Source: Methylumidiphilus sp963753955
Lineage (GTDB): Bacteria > Pseudomonadota > Gammaproteobacteria > Methylococcales > Methylococcaceae
NCBI GenBank assembly: GCA_963753955.1
Contig: CAVWEM010000019.1
Location: 1-64,000, forward strand
Length of the DNA: 64,000 bases
Direction of reading: 5' to 3'
The notes under the pieces are model-generated. The model was not told the origin of the DNA. It ran no database searches and saw nothing but the letters and a program-made list of their open reading frames with translations. Positions 31,852-41,894 of the stretch are shown here, piece by piece. The position numbers were made by a program, and so were the translations under genes. Numbering within the stretch: position 1 is the first letter of the stretch; every line of letters starts with the position of its first letter.

Positions 31852-34458
31852 TCAGAACAACGGTTCGACATTCTTGCCGCCGGAGCTTCCCCCGCTCTCG
31901 CGTGGGGAATCCGTCCCGGAAGAAGAGTCGCCCCCTATGGGATTCTCCCTTGTGGCATCCTCGTCGGATTCGCCTTCCTGGATCTCTTTAGAACGCTTTT
32001 TGGTCGGGGAGGTATAGCGTTTCGGAGCGAGATCCGGCGGGTAGTACTCTGTGATAGCGTTCGTGCCTTTGCCCTTGGATAGCAAGCCACTGGAGGGAGA
32101 TATACGCGCCTCGACCAGTCCTTCCGGCAAAGGGAAGCTGGATTCGGGCATGTCCTTGAGCGCCTCCTGCATATAGTACATCCACATGGGCAAGGCGGTA
32201 TGCCCGCCGGTCTCGCCTTCCCCCAGCGGCTTGGGCGTGTCGAAGCCCAGCCAACTAATGGCAACCAGACCGGAAGCACGCTTGCCGGGGGCTTCATCAC
32301 CCTCGACGTCAGCATGGGTGAGACTGGCTTTTCCGGTATGGGCCGACTCCTTTTGCGTTTCTATGCCGGCCGGGGCGTAGCCGTCGAACCAGGCATCGCG
32401 CTGCTCGTTGGTGGTGCCGGTCTTGCCGGCCAAATCAGACCGGCCCAATTCCAGCGCCTTGGTCGCGGTGCCGTAGCGCACCACATCCTGCAACATCGAG
32501 TTCATCATGAAATGAACCTGGGGGGTGAGGACACGCGGGGCCGCGTTGGCGGGGCCGTTTTCGCCGCCGTCGCACAGCGGGCAGGCCACCATCGGAGTGG
32601 CCTGGAACACGATGCCGCCATCTTGGGTTTCAATGCGTTCGATCATATAGGGATCGACGCGGAATCCGCCGTTGGCGAAGACGGCATAGACTTGCGCCAA
32701 TTTCAGCGGTGTCGCCGCGCCGCTGCCCAGCGCCAAGGACAAAGAGCGGGGCAGGTCGTCGTCACCGAAGCCGAACCGCTTGGCGGTTTCGATGGCCTTG
32801 TCCAGGCCGATCTCCTGCAACAGGCGAATAGACACCAGATTCCTCGACTTCACCAGAGCCTCACGCAAACGGGTCGGCCCGTAGTAGCGGCCGCTATAGT
32901 TCTGCGGCCGCCATGCGCCTCCCGCCATGGAAGGATCGTGGAACACGATGGGAGCGTCATTGATGACGCTGGCAGGCGTGTACCCGTTCTCCAGCGCGGA
33001 GGCGTAAAGCACCGGCTTAAAGCCCGAGCCCGGCTGGCGCTGGGCCTGGGTCACGCGGTTGAAACTGCTATGGTAGAAGTCAAAGCCGCCGGACATGGCG
33101 AGGATCGCACCGTCTTTGGGAGCGATGGACACCAGCGCACCCTCCACCTTCGGCGTCTGGGTCAACGCCCACTCGCCACTGTCCAGCATGCGCAGGCGGA
33201 TGATTTCGCCCGCTTTCAGCACATCTTTGGCGCTGCGCGGATAAGCCCCTTGGGAATCCTGGTTAAGAAATTTCCGCGCCCATTTCATCCCCTCCCAGTC
33301 CAGCCGTACCAAACCCGAGCGGCCCAGATAAACATCCGCCGAACGCTCCTGGACCGAGAGGACGATGCCCGGCAAGGTGTCGCCTTCCTCCGCCGTGTCG
33401 GCCAACTGCGCGTCCCAGTCCTTATCGGTCTTAAATTGCTTCAGGTCGATCCGCTGCTTCGTCCCCCGATAGCCGTGGCGTTCGTCGTATTCATGCAAAG
33501 CCTGTCGCAGAGCCTTGTCGGAAGCCGACTGCAAGCGGCTATCAAGGGTCGTATAGACCTTGTAGCCATTAGTATAGGCATCCTCGCCATAGCGCTGGAA
33601 CATATCACTGCGCACCATTTCAGCCGTGTAAGGCGCATCCAGTTCGATGACAGGGAAGTGCAAGCTGGCATGTACCGATTCCTCCATGGCCGCGTTGAAT
33701 TGCGCATCGTCGATGAATTGCAGCTTCAACATGCGCCGTAACACATAATTGCGCCGCAACAAGGCCCGCTCGGGATTGGCAATGGGGTTGAAGCTGGAAG
33801 GTGCCTTGGGAAGCCCTGCGATCATGGCGGTTTCTCCCAAGCTGAGTTCCGGCACATGCTTGCCATAGTAAACTTGCGCCGCCGCCTCGATGCCGTAAGC
33901 ATGGTGGCCGAAGTAAATCTTGTTGAGGTACAGCTCCAAGATTTGCTCCTTGGGCAGCTTGGCCTCAATCTTTATCGCCAGCATGATTTCGGTGATCTTG
34001 CGGAAGAGGGTCTTTTCGCTGCTCAAGAAGAAATTTCGCGCCACCTGCATGGTGATGGTGCTGCCTCCTTGGCGCTTTTCACCAGTGCGCAAAAATTCAA
34101 ACGCGGCGCGCAGCAATCCTTGGTAATCCACGCCGGGATGCTCGAAAAACCGGTCGTCCTCGGCCGCCAGAAATGCCTGCATGGTTTGCCTCGGGATCTC
34201 GGCTATCCCCAAGGGGCTGCGCTTTTTTTCACCGAACTGGCCGATCAGCTTGCCATCCCGGCTGTAAACACTCATCGGAATCTGGTAGCGTACATCCAGC
34301 AGCAGATCGATATCCGGCAATTGTGGCTCAAGGTGGCGATAGACCGCATAGGCAGCCAGCCCGCCCAACAATGCCGCGCCAAGAAGAAAGACGCCCGTCA
34401 GCCGGGCAAAGCGGCGAAAGAGCCTGGATGAGGTGTTTTTTAGCTTGGATCTAGGCAC
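31852..34458 (-). CDS. mrcA: Penicillin-binding protein 1A (bifunctional transglycosylase/transpeptidase)
   Basis: This class A PBP has 868 residues. It has a membrane anchor (~20-40), then the GT51 domain (AAEDDRFFEHPGVD, RQGGSTITMQVARNFFLSSE, ELYLNKIYFGHHAYGIEAAA). An OB-like insert and the transpeptidase follow: SxxK in QPGSGFKPVLY, SRN and KTGTTNEQRDAWF. It polymerises and cross-links peptidoglycan. It is divergent from pilMNOPQ, the classical arrangement (ponA-pilM) in gammaproteobacteria. The C-terminal ~60 residues are Ser/Gly/Glu-rich and disordered. Confidence 0.95.
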   Translation of the reverse strand: MPRSKLKNTSSRLFRRFARLTGVFLLGAALLGGLAAYAVYRHLEPQLPDIDLLLDVRYQIPMSVYSRDGKLIGQFGEKKRSPLGIAEIPRQTMQAFLAAEDDRFFEHPGVDYQGLLRAAFEFLRTGEKRQGGSTITMQVARNFFLSSEKTLFRKITEIMLAIKIEAKLPKEQILELYLNKIYFGHHAYGIEAAAQVYYGKHVPELSLGETAMIAGLPKAPSSFNPIANPERALLRRNYVLRRMLKLQFIDDAQFNAAMEESVHASLHFPVIELDAPYTAEMVRSDMFQRYGEDAYTNGYKVYTTLDSRLQSASDKALRQALHEYDERHGYRGTKQRIDLKQFKTDKDWDAQLADTAEEGDTLPGIVLSVQERSADVYLGRSGLVRLDWEGMKWARKFLNQDSQGAYPRSAKDVLKAGEIIRLRMLDSGEWALTQTPKVEGALVSIAPKDGAILAMSGGFDFYHSSFNRVTQAQRQPGSGFKPVLYASALENGYTPASVINDAPIVFHDPSMAGGAWRPQNYSGRYYGPTRLREALVKSRNLVSIRLLQEIGLDKAIETAKRFGFGDDDLPRSLSLALGSGAATPLKLAQVYAVFANGGFRVDPYMIERIETQDGGIVFQATPMVACPLCDGGENGPANAAPRVLTPQVHFMMNSMLQDVVRYGTATKALELGRSDLAGKTGTTNEQRDAWFDGYAPAGIETQKESAHTGKASLTHADVEGDEAPGKRASGLVAISWLGFDTPKPLGEGETGGHTALPMWMYYMQEALKDMPESSFPLPEGLVEARISPSSGLLSKGKGTNAITEYYPPDLAPKRYTSPTKKRSKEIQEGESDEDATRENPIGGDSSSGTDSPRESGGSSGGKNVEPLF

Positions 34459-34675
34459 TCGCTGCTCTTCGTCAATGGGGGGAGTGTATGCCTGGCAGTC
34501 GCTGAAGCGTGGGCGGAAGTTCCGCGCCTATTATTCTCGATAGGCAAGGTTCGGTGATACTATACTACAGCGCTTCGGTTAAATCGCGTGGAAGTCCAAT
34601 CGCCAAGTGCTGATTGCACCCTCCGACCTGAAGGGTGGCAGTCTTCACAGGGGAAAGGCATCAGGAAATTTTGAA

Positions 34676-35734
34676 ATGTTTTTACGACGCAAAAAGCCGC
34701 TATTGTTGGGCCTAGACATCAGCACAGCAGCCGTCAAGCTGCTTGAGCTAAGCAAATCCGGCAGCCACTTTCGGGTTGAAAACTATGGCGCGGCACCGTT
34801 ACCGCAAGACGCCGTGGTGGAAAAGACCATCGCCAACGCAGATGCGATAGGCAACACTGTCAAGGCGGTTCTGGCGCAGTCGGGAAGCAAACTGAAACAT
34901 GTCGCAGTGGCGGTGGCCACTTCTTCGGTCATCTCCAAAGTCATCGCCATGCCGGCCAATCTCAGCGACGATGAGATGGAGGCGCAGATCGAGCTTGAAG
35001 CGGACCAATACATACCTTATGCCTTGGACGAGGTCAGCCTCGACTTCGAAGTGTTGGGAAGCAGCGACAAAAGCCCCGACATGGTGGATGTCCTGCTGGT
35101 CGCCTCGCGGCGGGAAAACGTCGAGGATCGCGTCGCGGCGGTCGAGCTTGCCGGCCTTAAAGTTGAAATCGTCGATATCGAATCCTACGCACTGGAGAAC
35201 GCATTCAACTTGGTCGCCGACCAATTGCCGGAAGTTGGCCCCGACACAACCATCGCTATCGCAGACATCGGCGCCACGATGACCACCCTGAACGTTTTGC
35301 ACAATGGCCGCATCATTTACACCCGTGAGCAAGGGTTCGGCGGCAAGCAGCTCACCGAGGAAATCCAGCGCCGTTATGGCTTGTCTTACGAAGAAGCCGG
35401 GCTGGCCAAGAAGCATGGCGGTCTGCCGGACAATTATGTCACCGAGGTGCTGGAGCCTTTCAAACAAGCATTGGCGCAGCAAGTGGGCCGTTCCCTGCAA
35501 TTTTTCCTATCCTCCAGCGCCCACAAAGGCGTCGACAATCTGGTGCTCGCCGGTGGCTGCGCAGCCATTGGCTCGATTGACCGCTATGTCGAGCAAAGCC
35601 TGGGCATTCCGACCATTGTCGCCAACCCATTCCTCAACATGTCGCTTTCGGGCCGGGTGAAACCGCAAAACCTGAGCAACGATGCTTCCTCCCTGATGAC
35701 AGCCTGCGGTTTGGCATTAAGGAGTTTCGACTGA
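34676..35734 (+). CDS. pilM: Type IV pilus assembly protein PilM
   Basis: PilM is a cytoplasmic actin-like ATPase and the first gene of pilMNOPQ. It has PLLLGLDISTAAVKLLELSK at the N-terminus, EAQIELEADQYIPYALDEVS-like sequence, IADIGATMTTLNVLHNGRII and LAGGCAAIGSIDRYVEQSLG. At 352 residues it is typical. The ATG at 34676 has AGGAAA upstream. It overlaps pilN by 1 nt. PilM binds the N-terminus of PilN. Confidence 0.95.
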   Translation: MFLRRKKPLLLGLDISTAAVKLLELSKSGSHFRVENYGAAPLPQDAVVEKTIANADAIGNTVKAVLAQSGSKLKHVAVAVATSSVISKVIAMPANLSDDEMEAQIELEADQYIPYALDEVSLDFEVLGSSDKSPDMVDVLLVASRRENVEDRVAAVELAGLKVEIVDIESYALENAFNLVADQLPEVGPDTTIAIADIGATMTTLNVLHNGRIIYTREQGFGGKQLTEEIQRRYGLSYEEAGLAKKHGGLPDNYVTEVLEPFKQALAQQVGRSLQFFLSSSAHKGVDNLVLAGGCAAIGSIDRYVEQSLGIPTIVANPFLNMSLSGRVKPQNLSNDASSLMTACGLALRSFD

Positions 35735-36327
35735 TGGCCCGCATCAATCTTCTGCCATGGCGGGCGGAAATTCGCAAACAGAAGCAAAAAGACTTTATTT
35801 CGGCTATTTTGCTTGGGGTAAGCCTGACCATAGCGCTGATGTTGCTGGTGCATTTCAACATCGCCTCCCGGATAGACTATCAAGGTGAACGAAACCGTTA
35901 CCTGGATTCGGAAATCGCCATCCTAGACAAAAGGATCAAGGAAATCCAGGATCTCGAAGCGAAGAAGAGGCGCCTGCTGGCCAGAATGGAGGTCATTCAG
36001 CAGTTACAGGCGAGCCGCCCGGAGATAGTGCATTTATTCGAAGAATTAGGAGGCACCGTACCGGAAGGTATTTACTTATCCGACCTCACCCAGGCCGACA
36101 GGAACATCACGGTCAACGGCATGGCCCAATCCAACGCCCGCGTCTCCACATATATGCGCAATCTGGAATCTTCCGCCTGGCTGAAATCCCCTGTCCTCAA
36201 TATCATCGAAGCCAAGGCCGATCCCAAGGACACCAAAAAGCAACATCCGAACAAGTTCACACTTCAGGTCAAACAGGCTAATGACAAGCCGGACGGCAGT
36301 GCTCCCAAAAAGAAAGGTGTGCCATGA
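35734..36327 (+). CDS. pilN: Type IV pilus inner-membrane protein PilN
   Basis: The N-terminal motif MARINLLPWRAEIRKQKQK is the PilM-binding signature. A transmembrane helix follows (~22-42), then a coiled coil and a ferredoxin-like periplasmic domain with LEELGGTVPEGIYLSDL-type sequence. At 197 residues it is typical of the family. It is joined to pilO by a 4-nt overlap. Confidence 0.95.
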   Translation: MARINLLPWRAEIRKQKQKDFISAILLGVSLTIALMLLVHFNIASRIDYQGERNRYLDSEIAILDKRIKEIQDLEAKKRRLLARMEVIQQLQASRPEIVHLFEELGGTVPEGIYLSDLTQADRNITVNGMAQSNARVSTYMRNLESSAWLKSPVLNIIEAKADPKDTKKQHPNKFTLQVKQANDKPDGSAPKKKGVP

Positions 36328-36959
36328 ATCTTTCCAACCTTGATTTGGACACTGACAACATAGGCTCGTGGCCCCTCGCGGCAAAAGCGGTGGTCATCCT
36401 TATCGCATGCGTCTTTTGCTCCGGACTCATCTATTATCTTGACACCCAAAATCAGCTCACCGAACTGAATGCCGCCCAGTCCAAGGAGCAAACATTGAAG
36501 ACTGCTTTCGAGAGCAAGCAAAAAAAAGCCATCAATCTTGATGAGTATAAGCTGCAACTCGACGAGATCGAAAAATCCTTTGGCGATCTCTTGCGGCAGT
36601 TGCCCGACAAAACCCAGGTTCCCGATCTGCTGGTCGATGTTTCCCAAACCGGCTTGGCCAGCGGCCTTGAGTTTCAGCTATTCAAACCTGGCAACGAGGT
36701 GCCACGGGAATTTTATGCCGAATTGCCTATAGAAATAAAAGTACTGGGAAACTATCCGGAATTTGGCACTTTTATCAGCGGCTTGGCCTCCCTCCCGCGC
36801 ATTGTGACGATACATAACTTCAGAATTTTTCCCAGAAAAGACGCTTCGCAAGGCAACAAAAACAAGCCACTGACCATGGAAGCGCTGGTCAAAACGTACC
36901 GCTATATTGAAAACGGTACTCCGCAACCGAGCCAAGACAAGAAAAACAAAAGGCAGTGA
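36324..36959 (+). CDS. pilO: Type IV pilus inner-membrane protein PilO
   Basis: PilO partners PilN in the alignment complex. It has one transmembrane helix (AVVILIACVFCSGLIYYLDT), a coiled coil (~45-90) and a periplasmic domain with LPDKTQVPDLLVDVSQTGLA and the PREFYAELPIEIKVLGNYPE strand. It overlaps pilN at its start and pilP at its end. Confidence 0.94.
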   Translation: MNLSNLDLDTDNIGSWPLAAKAVVILIACVFCSGLIYYLDTQNQLTELNAAQSKEQTLKTAFESKQKKAINLDEYKLQLDEIEKSFGDLLRQLPDKTQVPDLLVDVSQTGLASGLEFQLFKPGNEVPREFYAELPIEIKVLGNYPEFGTFISGLASLPRIVTIHNFRIFPRKDASQGNKNKPLTMEALVKTYRYIENGTPQPSQDKKNKRQ

Positions 36960-36961
36960 CC

Positions 36962-37534
36962 ATGGTGATTCGCCTAAACATACCCTTTTCCATTAAAGCT
37001 TGCGGTAGGCAAGTTGCCATTGTGTTGATGGCGGCAGTGCTATCCGCATGTGGAGGCAATGACTTGAACGATTTGCGTGAGTGGGTGGGCAGTGTCAAGA
37101 AGCAGCAGAAGGGTACCGTGCCACCTCTGCCTGAAATAAAAACTGTGGAACCTTTTGTGTTCAAGCCCGAAAATGTGCGCGATCCATTTACCCAAAACGA
37201 GAGCAGCGAGTCACAGGAGGAGGCCAAGGCCGACAATGGCATCCATCCTGACACAGCGCGGGCCAAGGAAGAACTCGAATCCTACGAACTCGATTCACTT
37301 CGCATGGTGGGGACAATCAACCAAAACGGCAGACTGTGGGGTTTGGTAAGAGCCATTGACGGAACCATACACCGGGTGAGCGGGGGCAATTACATGGGGC
37401 GCAATTTTGGTAAAATCATCCGAATCAGGGAAGGGGAAATCGAATTGATTGAGATCATACCCGACAGTGCCGTAGGTTGGCGCGAACGCAAGCAATCACT
37501 GGTACTAACGGAAGCTAGTAGTGGCAAAAAATGA
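36962..37534 (+). CDS. pilP: Type IV pilus lipoprotein PilP
   Basis: PilP links the PilNO complex to the secretin PilQ. It has a lipoprotein signal (MAAVLSACGGND) and a disordered linker with FVFKPENVRDPFTQ. The C-terminal beta-domain reads LDSLRMVGTINQNGRLWGLV, then GGNYMGRNFGKI. A GTG at 36956 is an alternative start. It overlaps pilQ by 4 nt. Confidence 0.94.
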   Translation: MVIRLNIPFSIKACGRQVAIVLMAAVLSACGGNDLNDLREWVGSVKKQQKGTVPPLPEIKTVEPFVFKPENVRDPFTQNESSESQEEAKADNGIHPDTARAKEELESYELDSLRMVGTINQNGRLWGLVRAIDGTIHRVSGGNYMGRNFGKIIRIREGEIELIEIIPDSAVGWRERKQSLVLTEASSGKK

Positions 37535-39793
37535 GAAAATTTATGGACATTGGCACGGTCATAACAAGACAAATCTTCCGCACCCGGAATAACTTCTGGC
37601 ATTTTGCCTGGGTGCTTATCTTGTCGCTTCAGTTTGTCGGTGCGCAGGCTGAACCGCTGAAACTGCTGTCGGTCGATTTCACCACCTTGCCGGGAGACAG
37701 CCTGCAGGTGCGATTGACCCTCAGCGGGCCAGCGTTTTCCCCCCGGGTATTCCATACCGACAATCCCGCACGCATCGCCCTTGATCTGCCCGGTGTTTCC
37801 AATGGCTTGGACAAAAAGCCAATCCCGGTCAATGTGGGTGGTGCGGAAACCATCCAGGCTATTGCGGCCGCAGGCCGGACTCGCGTGGTGCTTAATCTCA
37901 CCGAATTGCCAGCCTATAGCACACGCATTGAAGACAACAGCATTTATGTGGTTTTGCGCAAAGGCAAGGCGGGCCTATTGACAGGATCGGCTAGCCGGAT
38001 TCCGACAACCGCACACGGTTCGGCAATACCGGCTGAAGGCGCTTATGCGGGAGGGCAAGGCATACGCAACATCGACTTCCGGCGCGGAGAAAAAGGCGTG
38101 GGGAGAGTCCTGATAACCCTTGCCGATCCAAGGACGGTGGCGGACATTCGCGAGGAAGGCCACAAGGTGATCGCCATCTTCCCCAATAACAGCCTTCCGG
38201 CGACTTTGGCGCGTCGGCTCGACGTGATGGACTTTGCCACTCCCGTGCAAACCATAGAATCCATGGAAGATGCCAACGGGGCCAAGCTAGTCATCATCCC
38301 TGCCACGGAAGAATATGAGTATTCCTCGTATCAATCGGAAAACCTATTGACCATTGAGTTCCGCCCCCTCTCCGTGGTGGAGAAGAATGAAGCCAAGAGG
38401 AAAGCCTTCGCCTATGAAGGCGAGAAGCTGTCGCTGAATTTCCAGGACATCCCCGTGCGCTCGGTCTTGCAGATCCTAGGAGACTTCACCAATCTGAACA
38501 TCGTCGCCAGCGACGCTGTGCAAGGGAATGTGACCCTCAGGCTGAACGATGTGCCATGGGACCAGGCGCTGGATCTGGTGTTGAGGTCGAAGGGCTTGGG
38601 CAAGCGCCAGGAAGGCAATATCATCCAGGTTTTGCCACTGGACGAACTGCACAGGCAAACCAAGGAAGATCTGGAGACGCTGAAGGTGGTCGAAGAGCTT
38701 GAACCCCTCAAGACCGAGATCATTCAGATCAATTACACTGACGCCCATGCCCTCAAGGATGTTCTGCTGTCCACCACGAAGAAGACAACCCAAAACATCG
38801 ACGAACACACCGACAACACGGCCACTGCCCCCCGCATCAGCCAATCGGCGACAAGCGTGGATGTCAGCCAGTCGATCCTGTCCGGGCGCGGCAATATCAC
38901 GACCGACGATCGAACCAATCAGCTTATCATCAAGGATACCGCCAGGAATCTGGAAAGAGTCCGAGAATTGATAAAGAAACTCGACATACCGATGCGCCAA
39001 GTCTTGATCGAAGCCCGCGTCGTCATCGCCAACAGCGACTTCGAACGGGAACTCGGCAGCCGCTTCGCGGTGAACCAAAATCTGGCCCTCGCCAACAGGC
39101 CGGCAGGCTCGGATCCTTACTCGACCATTCCGGCAACGACGACACTAACCCCCTCGGTTCCGAGCAATGGATTTTTGGCGAGCGGCAACGCGCTGTCCGA
39201 CCTCCCTATCAACACAGCCATCGCAGGCCCAGGCGGTGCCGTCGGGTTTACCATGCTCAAGGTAGGCGATTACCTGCTTGACTTGGAATTATCAGCCGCG
39301 CAGCAGGAAGGCAGAAGCGAGCTTCTGCGCAATCCCCGGCTGATCACCGCCGACCAGACCAAGGCGGTCATCAAGCAGGGTACTCAACTGCCCTATCAAT
39401 CGACCGTGAGCGTCGGCGGTGGCGGGGCGGTCGCCATTTCATTCAAAGACGCCGTGTTGCAATTGGAAGTGACGCCGCATATCACACCGGACGACAACAT
39501 CCGGATGCTATTGATGGTCAAAGATGACACGCCAGGCCAGCAGACGACGGTGGGCTTGGCCATCAACAAGAAGCAGATAGACACCACGGTCCAGGTTGCC
39601 AATGGCGACACCGTGGTCTTGGGCGGGATTCTATTCAGGCACCAAGACCAACTCCACCCAAAAAGTCCCCTTCTTCGGCGATCTGCCGGGCGTGGGCTTC
39701 TTGTTCCGCCACACTTCCGTGGTAGATCAAAAACAGGAGCTGCTGATCTTCATCACCCCCAAGATACTGAAACAGAATCTGGGCCTACGCTGA
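37531..39793 (+). CDS. pilQ: Type IV pilus secretin PilQ (frameshift near the C-terminus)
   Basis: PilQ is the outer-membrane secretin for pilus extrusion. It has an N-terminal signal, AMIN domains (VRLTLSGPAFSPRVFHTDNP), the secretin/TonB N-domain (LSLNFQDIPVRSVLQILGDF), an N1 domain and the secretin core (VPWDQALDLVL, LIIKDTARNLERVRELIKKL). The frame breaks at about 39631. The expected GGIYSGTKTNSTQKVPFFGD, GVGFLFRH and LLIFITPKILKQ lie in the next frame and end at 39793. The unshifted frame runs to 39903 inside aroK and loses the last ~55 conserved residues. An extra C in ATTCTATTC explains it. Confidence 0.9.
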
Positions 39794-40318
39794 ATGAAAC
39801 ACAGCGGAAACATCTTTCTTATAGGGCCGATGGGGGCAGGCAAAACGACCATAGGCCGACTTCTGGCCAAGTCTTTAGGCGTGAGGTTCTTCGACAGCGA
39901 TAAGGAAATCGAACAACGCACCGGGGCCAGCATACCGATGATTTTCGAATACGAAGGGGAAGCCGGCTTCAGGCGGCGCGAGGCTGAAGTCTTGGCCGTG
40001 CTGACCCGCACGAGTCCCTTCGTGCTCGCCACCGGTGGCGGTTCGGTCATGCTCCCCGAAAACCAGCAAGTCCTGCGGCAACGCGGCTTCGTGGTCTATT
40101 TGCAGTGTGCGGTGGACAAACAGCTCGAACGCACACACAAGGACACCAACCGGCCTTTGCTGGACACCGACGATCCCAAGGCCCGGTTGGAGGAACTCTT
40201 AAGAGTCCGCGACCCCATCTACCTTGCCATCGCGGACTGCATCATCGACACCGGACAAAACTCCAGCCGCAACGCGGTGCGGCAAATTCTCAAAGCCTTC
40301 AACCGAGCCGGAAACTAG
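39794..40318 (+). CDS. aroK: Shikimate kinase AroK
   Basis: This enzyme of the chorismate pathway has 174 residues. The P-loop is GPMGAGKTTIGRLLA. DSDKEIEQRTGASIPMIFE, GEAGFRRREAEVL and ATGGGSVM bind shikimate, and RPLL is the lid. It begins directly at the pilQ stop (ATGA-type junction), the usual pilQ-aroK-aroB order. Confidence 0.95.
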   Translation: MKHSGNIFLIGPMGAGKTTIGRLLAKSLGVRFFDSDKEIEQRTGASIPMIFEYEGEAGFRRREAEVLAVLTRTSPFVLATGGGSVMLPENQQVLRQRGFVVYLQCAVDKQLERTHKDTNRPLLDTDDPKARLEELLRVRDPIYLAIADCIIDTGQNSSRNAVRQILKAFNRAGN

Positions 40319-40325
40319 CCTGCGA

Positions 40326-41408
40326 ATGAAAACGCTGAACGTCAGCCTGGGCGACCGGAGCTACCCCATCCACATCGGCGAGGGGCTTATCGGCCAAGCC
40401 GGGCTTTTCCAGCGCCACATCCGGTCTTCCCAAGTCATGGTCGTCTCCAACGAGACCGTCGCGCCGCTCTATCTGGCCCGCGTACTGAAGCACCTTGAGG
40501 GCAGACAAGTCGCCACGGTGATCCTGCCCGACGGCGAAGCCTACAAATCCATGGATTCGGCCATGGCGGTCTTCGACGCGTTGCTGGCCGGGAAATTCAG
40601 CCGCAACGCCACCCTCATCGCGCTGGGCGGCGGCGTCATCGGCGATCTGGCCGGCTTCGCTGCGGCCTGTTACCAGCGCGGCGTGCCGTTCATGCAAATA
40701 CCCACCACTCTTCTCGCCCAAGTTGATTCTTCCGTGGGGGGCAAGACGGCGGTGAACCATCCCTTGGGCAAGAACATGATAGGCGCGTTTTACCAGCCGC
40801 AATGCGTATTGGCCGACACCGCCGTGTTAAACACCCTCGCCGACCGTGAGTTAAGCGCCGGCCTGGCCGAGGTCGTCAAATATGGCCTGATACGCGATCC
40901 CGAATTCTTCGCATGGCTGGAAGAAAACATCGACGCGCTGCTGGGACGGGTGCCAGACGCCCTGGCCTATGCCATCGAACGCTCCTGCGCCAACAAGGCC
41001 GAGGTTGTCGCGGCTGACGAACAGGAAACTGGAGAACGCGCCACGCTGAATTTGGGGCATACCTTCGGCCACGCCATCGAGACCGGCCTAGGCTATGGTG
41101 CCTGCCTGCACGGGGAAGCGGTGGCCATCGGCATGTGCCAGGCGGCAGACCTGTCCCGCCGCCTAGGTTGGCTTGACGATGGCGATGTGGAGCGCATTGT
41201 GCGGATTCTGCAACGCGCCCGGCTACCCATCACCCCCCCCGCTGCACTGGACGCCGACCGCTTCCTGGAACTGATGGCGGTGGACAAGAAAAATGTGGAC
41301 GGCAAGCTGCGCTTGATCCTGCTGGAGAAGATCGGACGAGCCACACTGCCGGTCGGCGTGGATGCAGTCGCGTTGAAAACGACGTTGGACGTATACGGAA
41401 GGAACTGA
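40326..41408 (+). CDS. aroB: 3-dehydroquinate synthase AroB
   Basis: AroB converts DAHP to 3-dehydroquinate with NAD and Zn/Co. The family motifs are DGEAYKSMDSAMAVFDALL, ALGGGVIGDLAGFAAACYQR, TTLLAQVDSSVGGKTAVNHP and LGHTFGHAIE (metal His). The start ATG is at 40326, 7 bp after aroK. At 360 residues it is typical. Confidence 0.95.
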   Translation: MKTLNVSLGDRSYPIHIGEGLIGQAGLFQRHIRSSQVMVVSNETVAPLYLARVLKHLEGRQVATVILPDGEAYKSMDSAMAVFDALLAGKFSRNATLIALGGGVIGDLAGFAAACYQRGVPFMQIPTTLLAQVDSSVGGKTAVNHPLGKNMIGAFYQPQCVLADTAVLNTLADRELSAGLAEVVKYGLIRDPEFFAWLEENIDALLGRVPDALAYAIERSCANKAEVVAADEQETGERATLNLGHTFGHAIETGLGYGACLHGEAVAIGMCQAADLSRRLGWLDDGDVERIVRILQRARLPITPPAALDADRFLELMAVDKKNVDGKLRLILLEKIGRATLPVGVDAVALKTTLDVYGRN

Positions 41409-41526
41409 GCGCCAAACATCCCGGTGGCTTGGCCAAGCTGGCCGACGGGGCTGTCCTTAACGGGTTGGGACGGCCTCCTGGATGTAACACTATCCAAGAG
41501 GCGACCAACCTAAGCGAAGCCAGCGA

Positions 41527-41733
41527 TTAAGCCGCCCGCCCATATTTCTTGCGGAACTTGTCCACGCGACCCGCCGTATCGACGAGCCTTTGCTTGCCCG
41601 TGTAAAACGGGTGGCAAGCGGAGCAGACTTCGACTTGCAGATCCTTGCAGGTAGTGGACTTGGTTTCAAAAACATTGCCACAACTGCAATGGACAGTGAT
41701 GGCCGTATACTTCGGATGGGTATCCGCCTTCAT
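41527..41733 (-). CDS. rpmE: 50S ribosomal protein L31 (zinc-binding form)
   Basis: These 68 residues begin MKADTHPKYTAITVHCSCGN. The four-Cys zinc set is CSCG...CSACHPFYTGKQ, and the C-terminus is RVDKFRKKYG. It is the C+ form, which can be exchanged for a C- paralogue under zinc limitation. No regulator site is evident. Confidence 0.95.
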   Translation of the reverse strand: MKADTHPKYTAITVHCSCGNVFETKSTTCKDLQVEVCSACHPFYTGKQRLVDTAGRVDKFRKKYGRAA

Positions 41734-41894
41734 GGACGCTTTCTCCCCTCAAAAATCGGTTGGAAACAAACAGGCAATGCTACTGAAAACATCTTGTCAC
41801 CGCAAGAGAAAAAGCACTCTTTCGCCTAGCAAGCTTTCTCCGCCGCCCTCCCGCACACCCAATGACGGAAAATCACATATCCCTCCCCCGCCCA

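Noticed and set aside
32200..33741. Long plus-strand open frame opposite mrcA
   Set aside because: High-GC antisense frame. mrcA on the minus strand has all PBP1A motifs.
34530..34570. pilM promoter (TTCTCG-N18-TACTAT)
   Set aside because: The -35 match is too weak to report as a promoter.
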